Below are positions 16,436-23,778 of a stretch of DNA of 63,638 bases, piece after piece; positions within the stretch are counted from its first letter, which is position 1; the number at the start of each line of letters is the position of its first letter. Source of the stretch: MFZZ01 sp964610165. Its GTDB lineage: Bacteria; Patescibacteriota; Microgenomatia; UBA1406; GWC2-37-13. The notes under the pieces were generated by a model that had not been told where the DNA came from, did not search any database, and worked only from the letters and a program-made list of their open reading frames with translations. The DNA is taken from positions 1-63,638 of the forward strand of contig CAZSUZ010000003.1 in assembly GCA_964610165.1 (NCBI GenBank). Reading direction: 5' to 3'. Position numbers and translations under genes: made by a program.

Positions 16436-17911
16436 TCAGATAATTATATTGCGGAGAGTATTCATAATTTTTTTGTTCTCTTGATCTAATTTTCCCATCT
16501 CCTCTAAAATCTTTTTTGGATCGAGCAACTTTACTTCTTCATTATTATTCGGATTCTTTACAGAAAGATCAAATGTTTTTTCATCAATATCTTTTAAACT
16601 CCAAGAATTTGCAGAATCTGCTTTTGTTTTTTGTAAAGTTACAAAATCTTCCAAGTCTTTTTCCGAAAGAGCATTTGTTTTACCCAATTTACGATCCAAA
16701 TTTAACTGGTAATACCACACTTTTTTAGTTGGCATTCCTTTTTCAAAAAAAAGAACAATAGTTTTTACACCTGCACCTGTAAATGCCCCACCAGGCAAAT
16801 CTAAAACAGTATGTAAATTGCAATTTTCCAGAAGTTGTTTACGTAAAGATATTGATGCATTATCTGTATTAGAAAGAAATGTATTTTTAATAACAATACC
16901 TGCTTTCCCACCAGCTTTAAGAATTTTTATAAAATGTTGTAAAAATAAAAAGGCTGTTTCGCTTGTTTTAATAGGAAAATTTTGTTGCACCTCTTTACGT
17001 TCTTTTCCACCAAATGGCGGGTTTGCTAGAACAATGTCAAATCTATCTTTTTCCTGAAAATCCATAATATTTTGTGAAAGTGTATTAGTATGTTGAATAT
17101 TAGGAGCTTCAATACCATGCAGAATCATATTCATAATTCCAATTATGTATGCCAGTGATTTTTTTTCTTTTCCAAAAAAGGTTTTCTTTTGAAGAATTTC
17201 CCAATCTTTAGTCGATAAATTTTTATTTTCTTTTAAATAGTCAAAAGCTTCTACTAAAAAGCCTGCAGAACCAACAGCTCCGTCATAAATAGTATCTCCA
17301 ATATGTGGATCCACAACTTTTACAATAGTTCTTATCAAAGGTCGGGGAGTATAATATTCACCACCGTTTCGCCCGGCATTACCCATATTTTGTATCTTAC
17401 TTTCATACAAATGAGATAGTTCATGCTTTTCTTTTTGAGAACGGAAACGAAGTGTATCTACAATATCTAAAATTTCTCTTAAATTATATCCACTTTGAAT
17501 ATTATTTTTTAACTCACTAAAAATTTCACCAATTTTATATCCCAATGTGTCTGGGCTCGCATCTGGATTCTTAAATTTTTTAAGATAAGGGAAAAGGCGT
17601 AAATCTACATAATCTTTTAAGTCATCACCAGAAAGTACAATATTATAATTAATCTTTCCATCTGTGCCTTTTGGAGCTGCCCAGCTTTCCCAACTAAATT
17701 TAAAGTCTATAATTCTTTTATAGTCTTTACCAGCCAACTTAGCCTCAGATTCTTTGTCTTTCTCTAAATCGTCAAGATATTTTAAAAACAAAATCCATGA
17801 GGTTTGCTCAATATAATCAAGTTCTGTAGAAGAACCCGAATCACGACGAAGTATATTATCAATATTTTTAAATGCTTGTTCATATGATGGTGGAGATATT
17901 TTATTATTCAT
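16436..17911 (-). CDS. hsdM: Type I restriction-modification methyltransferase subunit
   Basis: A 491-residue N6-adenine methyltransferase subunit. The N-terminal HsdM_N helical domain (residues 5-150) precedes the SAM-binding motif DGAVGSAGFLVEAF (about 213) and the catalytic NPPFGG (about 292). The region around RNGGEYYTPRPLIR (about 183) is the typical HsdM lead-in to the methylase fold. It is the first gene of the operon hsdM - nuclease - hsdS - DUF3800, with gaps of 2-20 bases. No SD; TACAAT lies about 12 bases before the ATG. Confidence 0.96.
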   Translation of the reverse strand: MNNKISPPSYEQAFKNIDNILRRDSGSSTELDYIEQTSWILFLKYLDDLEKDKESEAKLAGKDYKRIIDFKFSWESWAAPKGTDGKINYNIVLSGDDLKDYVDLRLFPYLKKFKNPDASPDTLGYKIGEIFSELKNNIQSGYNLREILDIVDTLRFRSQKEKHELSHLYESKIQNMGNAGRNGGEYYTPRPLIRTIVKVVDPHIGDTIYDGAVGSAGFLVEAFDYLKENKNLSTKDWEILQKKTFFGKEKKSLAYIIGIMNMILHGIEAPNIQHTNTLSQNIMDFQEKDRFDIVLANPPFGGKERKEVQQNFPIKTSETAFLFLQHFIKILKAGGKAGIVIKNTFLSNTDNASISLRKQLLENCNLHTVLDLPGGAFTGAGVKTIVLFFEKGMPTKKVWYYQLNLDRKLGKTNALSEKDLEDFVTLQKTKADSANSWSLKDIDEKTFDLSVKNPNNNEEVKLLDPKKILEEMGKLDQENKKIMNTLRNIII

Positions 17912-18016
17912 ATTTAATTTATTATTGTACCATCTTTACATAACAATCTTTTTATATACAATGTTAAAGATACAAAATAATAATTTTTTATTACAATATG
18001 CCATACTATAAGTTCA

Positions 18017-18166
18017 TTGGATTGTAAATCTCCCATAACTCCAGAAATGATTGCTGCAATAGACATTCTTTCTCAAAGACAACAGGTCATTCAGAGTGGA
18101 GGAGTAAAAGGTATTGGTATTGAACTTATAAACAGATATCTTAATGGTTACTACGAAACTAAATAA
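18017..18166 (+). CDS. Possible small protein, 49 residues (uncertain start)
   Basis: The frame reads from TTG 18017 (or ATG 18047, 39 residues) through ILSQRQQVIQSGGVKGIG to a TAA at 18164-18166. The composition is protein-like and helical rather than AT-driven, ending LNGYYETK. There is no SD, and no convincing promoter. It could be a real small protein with an unusual start or the 3' remnant of a lost gene. The rest of the gap from 17912 to 18257 holds only the promoter/operator of the next gene. Confidence 0.35.
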   Translation: MDCKSPITPEMIAAIDILSQRQQVIQSGGVKGIGIELINRYLNGYYETK

Positions 18167-18200
18167 ATTACTGAATAAAAGGAAGCACATACTATTACTA

Positions 18201-18226
18201 TAGGATAAATATGATATAATATCCTA
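18201..18226 (+). promoter_or_regulatory. Inverted repeat overlapping the -10 box of the 138-residue gene
   Basis: TAGGATA (18201-18207) and TATCCTA (18220-18226) are perfect inverted arms. TATAAT (18215-18220) lies between them, so a protein bound here would block the promoter. The leader to the ATG is about 30 bases and holds AAAGGAGA. Confidence 0.45.
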
Positions 18227-18257
18227 CGTTGTTTACAATCTCATAAAGGAGAATACA

Positions 18258-18674
18258 ATGTCAGAAGTAAGAGCACGTATTAAAGTACGACCTGATAGAT
18301 ATCAGGTTAAAAATGCTTTAGGTTTAACGATTCTTTGGATCCCTTTGTCCAACACAAAAGACAAGAATGATCATCAAAGAGCGTTGATAGAATCTATCCA
18401 CAAATGGGTCGACCATAAGTATGATCTTACACGTTGGGTAGAGTTACTAACCGGCATAACAAGAGGTCACCTTGTAATAGTTTTTCAACTTTTCTCAGAC
18501 GACAAGCGCAAGCCTTTTGAAATTATCGTAAGCAACGATGATGGTACTGAGGAAATTGAAAAAAATTCTCTTACTGTAACAAAAGTACAGGGGTTAAGTT
18601 ATGCATATATTTTAACTAACTTAACTCCAAAAACTTCACACACTTTGGAGATATCGCTTATTGATACGCAATAA
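18258..18674 (+). CDS. Hypothetical protein, 138 residues, single-gene unit
   Basis: Not recognised. Begins MSEVRARIKVRPDRYQVKN; soluble, mixed alpha/beta, with HKWVDHKYDLTRWVELLTG in the middle and a beta-rich C-terminus that ends SHTLEISLIDTQ. Strong SD (AAAGGAGA) about seven bases before the ATG, a promoter with operator-like arms just upstream, and a perfect terminator 13 bases after the stop: a complete single-gene unit. Its codon use is slightly richer in C and G than most neighbours, as in the other SD-led small genes here. Confidence 0.8.
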   Translation: MSEVRARIKVRPDRYQVKNALGLTILWIPLSNTKDKNDHQRALIESIHKWVDHKYDLTRWVELLTGITRGHLVIVFQLFSDDKRKPFEIIVSNDDGTEEIEKNSLTVTKVQGLSYAYILTNLTPKTSHTLEISLIDTQ

Positions 18675-18687
18675 CTCCAAAACCAAG

Positions 18688-18716
18688 CTCCGCTGCCTTG
18701 TAAAAAGGCAGCGGAG
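18688..18716 (+). terminator. Terminator of the 138-residue gene
   Basis: A perfect 12-base-pair stem, CTCCGCTGCCTT / AAGGCAGCGGAG, with a five-base loop. It lacks a pure U tract, like the hairpins at 5634 and 20425. Confidence 0.75.
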
Positions 18717-18752
18717 ACCCCATTCTTTCTACCTCAGGTATAATAAAACTAT

Positions 18753-19277
18753 ATGAAAAAATATCTTCCTATTTTTTTCCTTCTTATATTAAGTATTACT
18801 GCTTCTTATTTATATTACCTTCAGCAAAAAAAACCAGTAATAACAAACTTTGATGAATGTGTTGCTGCCGGAAACCCGGTTATGGAAAGTTATCCTGCCC
18901 AGTGTAAAGCAAATGACCAAACATTTATCCAAAATATTGGAAACGAAATAGAAAAAATGAAAATTATACGAATAGACGCACCAAGACCAAATACAACAGT
19001 TGCCAGCCCATTAATAATTCAAGGAAACGCCAGAGGCAATTGGTTTTTTGAAGGAAGTTTTGAAGTATATTTACTAGATGACAAGGGGAAGGAAATTGCA
19101 AGAAACAATGCACAAGCACAACAAGATTGGATGACAGGGGAATTTGTATATTATGAATCCAAACTAATTTTTACACAACCAGAAACAAAAACTGGTACAC
19201 TTGTGTTAGAAAAAAATAACCCTTCTGGTTTACCAGAGCATGACGACAAATTAATAGTTCCCGTAAACTTTAAATGA
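18753..19277 (+). CDS. Membrane-anchored protein with Gmad2-type Ig-like domain
   Basis: A 174-residue protein: N-terminal signal anchor (YLPIFFLLILSITASYLYYL), a small Cys-containing motif DECVAAGNPVMESYPAQC, and a C-terminal Gmad2 immunoglobulin-like domain (residues 68-172) with the signature pieces IIRIDAPRPNTTVASPL, IQGNARGNWFFEGSFEV and GTLVLEKNNPSG. Gmad2 domains are extracytoplasmic modules found first in GerM-type proteins; the ligand is unknown. TATAAT ends eight bases before the ATG with no SD. The stop overlaps the next start (ATGA), so the two are translationally coupled. Confidence 0.87.
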   Translation: MKKYLPIFFLLILSITASYLYYLQQKKPVITNFDECVAAGNPVMESYPAQCKANDQTFIQNIGNEIEKMKIIRIDAPRPNTTVASPLIIQGNARGNWFFEGSFEVYLLDDKGKEIARNNAQAQQDWMTGEFVYYESKLIFTQPETKTGTLVLEKNNPSGLPEHDDKLIVPVNFK

Positions 19278-19714
19278 AAAAAGAAAATATATTTTTAGCA
19301 CTTGGCATACTAACAATTATTGGCTTCTTTGCACTTGCTTTTTACTATATGACATTACCACCTGAACCAGAACAAACTGCAATAAGCCCAACTCCTCCTG
19401 TACAGATTTCACAACCAGCAGATCCAAATAATTTTAATCCCAACTACGGAACATTAACACAAGAAGAAATCAAAATTGCAGATATTGCAATTTCAAACTT
19501 ACTGAACAACTCAAATGGCATAACGCCTCCGATGATTTCTGTAACAGATTTTCAAGCACAAGATTTTAGCGATACATCACTTGGCTGTCCACAACCAGAT
19601 CAGATGTATTCACAAGTTATTACTCCTGGATATCAAGTAGTTTTAGAAGCTCAAGGCAAAGAATATGATTACAGGCTTACAGATGAAAAGAACGTTATCT
19701 TATGTGAACAGTAA
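19274..19714 (+). CDS. Membrane-anchored extracytoplasmic protein, 146 residues
   Basis: Overlaps the Gmad2 gene by four bases (ATGA), a mark of an operon. N-terminal helix (IFLALGILTIIGFFALAFYYM), a Pro/Gln-rich linker (residues 30-55) and a small domain ending with DTSLGCPQPDQMYSQVIT and GYQVVLEA, with a second Cys four residues from its end. The spacing of the two Cys suggests a disulfide. The LGCP...Y.Q..TPGY pattern recurs in surface proteins of diverse bacteria, but I cannot name a family with certainty. Confidence 0.8.
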   Translation: MKKENIFLALGILTIIGFFALAFYYMTLPPEPEQTAISPTPPVQISQPADPNNFNPNYGTLTQEEIKIADIAISNLLNNSNGITPPMISVTDFQAQDFSDTSLGCPQPDQMYSQVITPGYQVVLEAQGKEYDYRLTDEKNVILCEQ

Positions 19715-19754
19715 ATGTAAATATTCATAATTTCGGATATACTATCTACACTTT

Positions 19755-20414
19755 ATGCAAGAATATACAGTTATTCGTCAACGCAGACGTACTATAGCTT
19801 TATACATTAATCCAAATGGAACACTCACCATAAAAGCTCCTATTTTTACTCCGGATTTTTTTATTAACCGATTTGTTAAAGATAAACAAGATTGGATAGA
19901 AAAACATATTTCTCGTGTTAAACAATATCCTCAACTAGAAGAAAAACAATTTATAGATGGAGAACAATTTATGTTTTTAGGTAAAAACTATCCGCTACAA
20001 ATTGTACATTCAGAATCAATTGAATTAACAGACAAATTGTTATTTCCCTTTAAAAATAAACGATCTATAAAAAAAAGAATTATTGAATGGTATAAAGAGC
20101 AAGCCCTTGAAACAGTTTCAAAAAGAGTAGAGAAGTATGCAGCAATTATGAAAGCTAATTATAGAAGTATAGAACTTTCTAATGCAAAAAAAAGATGGGG
20201 TGCTTGTTCTCATATAGATGAACTTACATTTAATTGGCGACTTATAATGGCACCACTAGAATCCATGGATTATGTAGTTATTCATGAATTGGCACACACA
20301 ATAGAAAAAAATCACTCAAAACAATTTTGGGCAATTGTGCAAAAATTCTGCCCAGACTATAAAATTCGACGTCGTTGGCTTACCGTTCATGGTAATGCAA
20401 TGGAAGTAGTATAA
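19755..20414 (+). CDS. YgjP/M48-type metallopeptidase (DUF45)
   Basis: A 219-residue predicted cytoplasmic zinc protease. The family start VIRQRRRTIALYINPNGTLTIKAP (shown in part: RRRTIALYIN) is followed by the SNAKKRWGACS motif (about residue 143) and the zinc site HELAH with a third His in NHSKQFW (residues 176-190). This arrangement is that of YgjP-like (DUF45) metallopeptidases; the physiological substrate is not known. TATACT lies 11 bases before the ATG. A minus-strand terminator lies just after the stop. Confidence 0.9.
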   Translation: MQEYTVIRQRRRTIALYINPNGTLTIKAPIFTPDFFINRFVKDKQDWIEKHISRVKQYPQLEEKQFIDGEQFMFLGKNYPLQIVHSESIELTDKLLFPFKNKRSIKKRIIEWYKEQALETVSKRVEKYAAIMKANYRSIELSNAKKRWGACSHIDELTFNWRLIMAPLESMDYVVIHELAHTIEKNHSKQFWAIVQKFCPDYKIRRRWLTVHGNAMEVV

Positions 20415-20424
20415 AAAGAAATAA

Positions 20425-20459
20425 GTGCGTTCCGGACAAACAATCTGTCCGGAACGCAC
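20425..20459 (-). terminator. Terminator of the 54-residue gene
   Basis: A perfect 14-base-pair stem, GTGCGTTCCGGACA / TGTCCGGAACGCAC, seven-base loop. On the minus strand it is followed by UUAUUUCUUUUU, which fits the small gene that ends at 20469. Confidence 0.8.
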
Positions 20460-20468
20460 AAGCGCAAA

Positions 20469-20633
20469 CTACTTCACCAGGATCTGAATAATTGGCTTAA
20501 TGCCAGTCTTCACTTCGACAGGCATTACTCCTTTTACCTTTCCAACTGTAGGACGAACAACATTGTGGTCGCCCGGCCTCCAGTTAGATTTTATATTCCT
20601 TACTGGTGATGGATTGTTGCGCTTATTTGTCAT
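20469..20633 (-). CDS. Small basic protein, 54 residues
   Basis: Starts MTNKRNNPSPVRNIKSNWRPG and ends KPIIQILVK; basic, Pro-rich, with a short hydrophobic C-terminus and no membrane helix. Family unknown. Evidence for a gene: AAGGAGA about nine bases before the ATG, TATAAT at 20704-20709, a leader of roughly 60 bases with a palindrome, and a strong terminator nine bases after the stop. Same plan as the 49-, 65- and 138-residue genes in this window. Confidence 0.7.
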   Translation of the reverse strand: MTNKRNNPSPVRNIKSNWRPGDHNVVRPTVGKVKGVMPVEVKTGIKPIIQILVK

Positions 20634-20670
20634 GATAGTGTCTCCTTTTCATGACCAATAGTGAGGGATA

Positions 20671-20709
20671 TTAACTGTTCTAACAGTTAAGAACAGTGTA
20701 GTTATTATA
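20671..20709 (-). promoter_or_regulatory. -10 box and nested palindromes before the 54-residue gene
   Basis: TATAAT (20704-20709 on the minus strand) is followed by two overlapping inverted repeats: TTAACTGTT/AACAGTTAA (20671-20690) and ACTGTTC/GAACAGT (20674-20697). They sit in the start of the leader and can be an operator or a pair of alternative RNA hairpins. No clear -35. Confidence 0.45.
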
Positions 20710-20794
20710 CTATATACATATTTATTAATTATTATTCTTCTGCCAGGGCTTGCCTTCATAGAAAAAATGTTTTAGTATCTGCACTGAATATCTT

Positions 20795-21037
20795 ATGGAA
20801 AGAAAAGCAATATATACACAAGATTTATTAGCTATAAAAAGTTTTCAAAATATAAACGATGCATTTACATATAATCGAGATGTTATTGAACATGCTGAAG
20901 TAGGAATGAATGAAACATTATCTTCTGAAATTTATCCTGAAATAGATGTAGATGGACATGAATTGTGGTATGTTGTATTTTCTATTAATCAGTACTACAG
21001 TCCAAATGAATTGTTAGATATTATTGAAGCAGAATAA
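20795..21037 (+). CDS. Hypothetical acidic protein, 80 residues
   Basis: Starts MERKAIYTQDLLAIKSFQ. Acidic and soluble; about two helices followed by a beta region ending YVVFSINQYYSPNELLDIIEAE. No family recognised and no SD. Coding character is convincing (regular amphipathic pattern), but function is not. Confidence 0.6.
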   Translation: MERKAIYTQDLLAIKSFQNINDAFTYNRDVIEHAEVGMNETLSSEIYPEIDVDGHELWYVVFSINQYYSPNELLDIIEAE

Positions 21038-21062
21038 TTTATGTAAATTTAAGGCAGAAAAA

Positions 21063-21093
21063 ATCTCTCCGAGTAGAATCTACGCGGAGAGAT
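21063..21093 (-). terminator. Terminator of the 65-residue gene
   Basis: On the minus strand ATCTCTCCG and CGGAGAGAT form a nine-base-pair stem, with an inner GTAG/CTAC extension, followed by UUUUUU. A second hairpin (GTTGCA/TGCAAC) lies between it and the stop codon. Confidence 0.85.
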
Positions 21094-21115
21094 ACTTGTT
21101 GCAGCTTTGCAACGA

Positions 21116-21313
21116 TTACTTTTTAGCAGCACCTTGATCTGCATTGGCATTTGATGCAGAATTGTTCTGGGCCGACCCAGCATCGTGTACTACAACTGGT
21201 GTTTTCCAATCTATGTTTGGATTAGTTTGAACACCAGAACCCTTTTCAGTAAGCCAACGGTGCGGATTCCACGCACCACTACGGGGAAGTTGTTGATGTA
21301 CATTCTTTGCCAT
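21116..21313 (-). CDS. Small disordered protein, 65 residues
   Basis: Starts MAKNVHQQLPRSGAWNPHRW and ends in an Ala/Asn/Gln-rich tail (NADQGAAKK). Trp-containing, Pro-rich N-terminal half, no membrane segment; family unknown. Supported by an SD-like AAAAGGAAAG before the ATG, TATAAT at 21343-21348 and a strong terminator after the stop. Fourth member of the group of short SD-led single-gene units in this window. Confidence 0.75.
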   Translation of the reverse strand: MAKNVHQQLPRSGAWNPHRWLTEKGSGVQTNPNIDWKTPVVVHDAGSAQNNSASNANADQGAAKK

Positions 21314-21342
21314 TATACTTTCCTTTTCTTAGTTCAAACACC

Positions 21343-21369
21343 ATTATATATACAAAACTTCGTATATAT
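21343..21369 (-). promoter_or_regulatory. -10 box with inverted repeat before the 65-residue gene
   Basis: TATAAT (21343-21348 on the minus strand) overlaps an inverted repeat ATATATAC (21346-21353) / GTATATAT (21362-21369). The AT-rich arms make chance more likely than for the other palindromes. Confidence 0.35.
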
Positions 21370-21399
21370 TATATCATTTATGAAGACCTATAGCAATTG

Positions 21400-22074
21400 T
21401 TACTCACACTTTAATGCCTGTTTACATGCTGTTGCTGCTTCTCCTGTTAAACTGTCACAGGCTGCACATGCAGATTGTGAATCTGTACTTTCAGTATTTT
21501 GTTTCATCATTTCATCATATACTTTCATTTGCTCTGACATATCTATAAATGTTATGTCAGAAGGAGGAGTAAATTTACTGTTGTCTATATTCCAATTGCT
21601 ACATTTATAATCAGTTTTTGCATCTGGATCTACATATTGTGGATTATAAAGATCTTCATTTTGTTGTGATTTATCAATCTCTTGTTCCAACGTTTCTGTT
21701 ATTGGCATTTTAATACCTTCTTTTGTATCTGTTGTCCATGAATATGCATAAGAACCATCCATAATCATACCGCCTTCATAAGTTTTACCATTTTCATCTG
21801 TTCCTTTAAAATCTGTACGAACATTATTATTTGCAATATACGAAGTTCCTTCAGTCGATCCATTTGGTCCGGAATAACTAAACGTACACATCTGATTTGC
21901 GCCAGAAGCCATTAATTCTTTTAAACTCATCATACCCGTTTGCTCACTTGGAGCCATTTTTTTACCAGTTACTTCTTCCATTATGCCTGGTGTTTTGTTC
22001 TGCATAAAAAAGTAGCCACCAACTGCTAAAAGTAATATAACTATAATGCCGATTAGTATTGATTTATTTTTCAT
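21400..22074 (-). CDS. Membrane-anchored extracytoplasmic protein with paired Cys
   Basis: A 224-residue protein: N-terminal anchor (SILIGIIVILLLAVGGYFFM), a domain around residues 50-170 with MCTFSYSGPNGSTEGTSYIA and DENGKTYEGGMIMDGSYAYSW, and a Cys-rich C-terminus (ACAACDSL, ATACKQALKC). The middle resembles outer-surface domains common in CPR genomes with no known role. No lipobox. ATG start with no SD. Confidence 0.78.
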   Translation of the reverse strand: MKNKSILIGIIVILLLAVGGYFFMQNKTPGIMEEVTGKKMAPSEQTGMMSLKELMASGANQMCTFSYSGPNGSTEGTSYIANNNVRTDFKGTDENGKTYEGGMIMDGSYAYSWTTDTKEGIKMPITETLEQEIDKSQQNEDLYNPQYVDPDAKTDYKCSNWNIDNSKFTPPSDITFIDMSEQMKVYDEMMKQNTESTDSQSACAACDSLTGEAATACKQALKCE

Positions 22075-22102
22075 ATATTTACATTGTAATTAATAAAGGT
22101 TG

Positions 22103-22801
22103 CTAGGTCAAGCTGAACTGTTCCAGAATATATCTTGTGTCCAATTCAAAATTTGTTGTACATTCATCTTTATAAAATGCTTCAATAATGGGTCGTCTTC
22201 GCTTAATAACTGGTCTCATAACATGTGGTGTCTGTAATAATAATTGAGTACTATCATCAAAATGTGAAATATAATCTTGAGCTAAATTTGGAACAAATAA
22301 ATTATCAGACAAAATCCACATTTGAAAAAGTAAATCTGAAGTAACTTCGTTTTCTGTTAAAGTTCCATCTAAAACTACTTGTCTATTTTTATACCAATCT
22401 AATCTATTTTCTTTCTTTTTTAAATTTGTTTTTACATATTTATCTATCTGCGAAGGAGAAGAACCGACATGTAATGAAACGAATGGATATTCAATAAGGT
22501 CTATCAAAGAATCTCCTTGCGGTGTAGCATCTTCCAAATACAATGTTATATCTGCATTATTTATTTCTGGGTCATATTCAACACCATTAATCCATCCTCT
22601 ATATGATTCTGCAGACAAAAATTCAAATATTCTTTTTCTAGCTACATCTGCTTTATTATTGTGGTTTCCCACATTCATTTCTAATGGAGAAGGTACTGGT
22701 TGATTGAGCTGACGTTTTATTTGTTTTGTTGTAACAGGCTTTCGTGAGACTTCATACCTTGCTTGAAGGCGAGAATAAAAATTTCCGTTATCTGGTGACA
22801 T
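22103..22801 (-). CDS. Hypothetical protein, about 232 residues
   Basis: Not recognised. Soluble, begins MSPDNGNFYSRLQARYEVSRK from the ATG at 22801; an in-frame TTG at 22825 would add eight residues and has GAAAG at SD distance, so the start is open. The central part (VEYDPEINNADITLYLED, SLIDLIEYPFVSLHVG) looks like a compact alpha/beta domain; the C-terminus contains a helix-rich segment ending YILEQFSLT. No signal peptide. Confidence 0.7.
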   Translation of the reverse strand: MSPDNGNFYSRLQARYEVSRKPVTTKQIKRQLNQPVPSPLEMNVGNHNNKADVARKRIFEFLSAESYRGWINGVEYDPEINNADITLYLEDATPQGDSLIDLIEYPFVSLHVGSSPSQIDKYVKTNLKKKENRLDWYKNRQVVLDGTLTENEVTSDLLFQMWILSDNLFVPNLAQDYISHFDDSTQLLLQTPHVMRPVIKRRRPIIEAFYKDECTTNFELDTRYILEQFSLT

Positions 22802-22902
22802 GTCCCTATAATACGAAGTAACCAATTTGCTTTCAATATTTAAAAATTTAATTCTACTTCTTGTATATGTAATTACACCAATATAGTATACTTTTAAAAG
22901 CT

Positions 22903-23772
22903 ATGGCAACAGACAAATACTCTGCAGTTTGGATCTCTCATACATCTATCAATGATTTTCTTCATTGTAAACGTGCATATTATTTAAAAAATATGTACAG
23001 AGATCCAAAAACAAATCATAAAATAAAAATTATGTCTCCACCTCTTGCTTTAGGGCAAGCAGTTCATGAAGTGATCGAATCATTATCTGTATTACCGGTG
23101 GCAGATAGATTTAAAGAATTGCTCACAGATAAATACGAAAAAGCATGGGACAAAGTAAAAGGGAAAAATGGTGGATTTTTAGATGATACAACCGAAAATA
23201 AATATAAAGATCGTGGAAGACAAATGATTACTCGAATAGTTCAAAACCCAGGTCCAATTGCCAGAAAAGCAGTAAAAATTAAAGAAGACCTTCCTCATTA
23301 TTGGCTTTCAGAAGATGACGGTATTATTCTTTGTGGAAAAATTGACTGGCTTGAATATTTGCCTGAAACAGATAGTGTTCATATTATAGATTTTAAAACG
23401 GGTAAAAATGATGAAAATCCCGATTCATTACAGTTATGTATTTATTACTTAATTGTAAAAAAAACGCAACATCGATCTATTGCGAAAGCTAGTTATTGGT
23501 ATATAGAGCGCAGTGATGATTTAACAGAAATGCCATTACCAGAAGAAAAAGAATGTAATGACAAACTTATGAGTATTGGTCTAGAAATAAAACTAGCTCG
23601 CCAACTAAAACGTTTTGATTGTGAACGAGAAGGTGGCTGTGAATACTGCAAACCATTTGAAGCTGTATTACGAGGTGAAGCAGAATTTGTTGGTGTTGAT
23701 GGATATGGTGCAGATGTTTATATTGTAGATCCATCTTTAAGACCTTTGGAAGATCAGAGTGAAATTTTATAA
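22903..23772 (+). CDS. PD-(D/E)XK nuclease, RecB/Cas4-like
   Basis: A 289-residue protein of the RecB-type exonuclease superfamily. Seen are the N-terminal WISHTSINDFLHCKRAYYL, a GQAVHEVIE helix (about residue 53) with the metal-binding His, the catalytic Asp in CGKIDWLEY (about 148) and DFKTGK (about 164), and the motif-QxxxY helix LQLCIYYL (about 177). The Cys at 23, and the C-terminal CEREGGCEYC, could hold an Fe-S cluster as in Cas4/AddB, which is inference. No CRISPR genes are nearby. It lies six bases before the photolyase, suggesting a shared DNA-repair transcript; TATACT lies ten bases before its ATG. Confidence 0.88.
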   Translation: MATDKYSAVWISHTSINDFLHCKRAYYLKNMYRDPKTNHKIKIMSPPLALGQAVHEVIESLSVLPVADRFKELLTDKYEKAWDKVKGKNGGFLDDTTENKYKDRGRQMITRIVQNPGPIARKAVKIKEDLPHYWLSEDDGIILCGKIDWLEYLPETDSVHIIDFKTGKNDENPDSLQLCIYYLIVKKTQHRSIAKASYWYIERSDDLTEMPLPEEKECNDKLMSIGLEIKLARQLKRFDCEREGGCEYCKPFEAVLRGEAEFVGVDGYGADVYIVDPSLRPLEDQSEIL

Positions 23773-23778
23773 AAAGCC

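Noticed and set aside
22903..23772. Cas4 of a CRISPR system
   Set aside because: No Cas1/Cas2 or repeat array is in the window; a general RecB-type repair nuclease next to a photolyase is a simpler reading.
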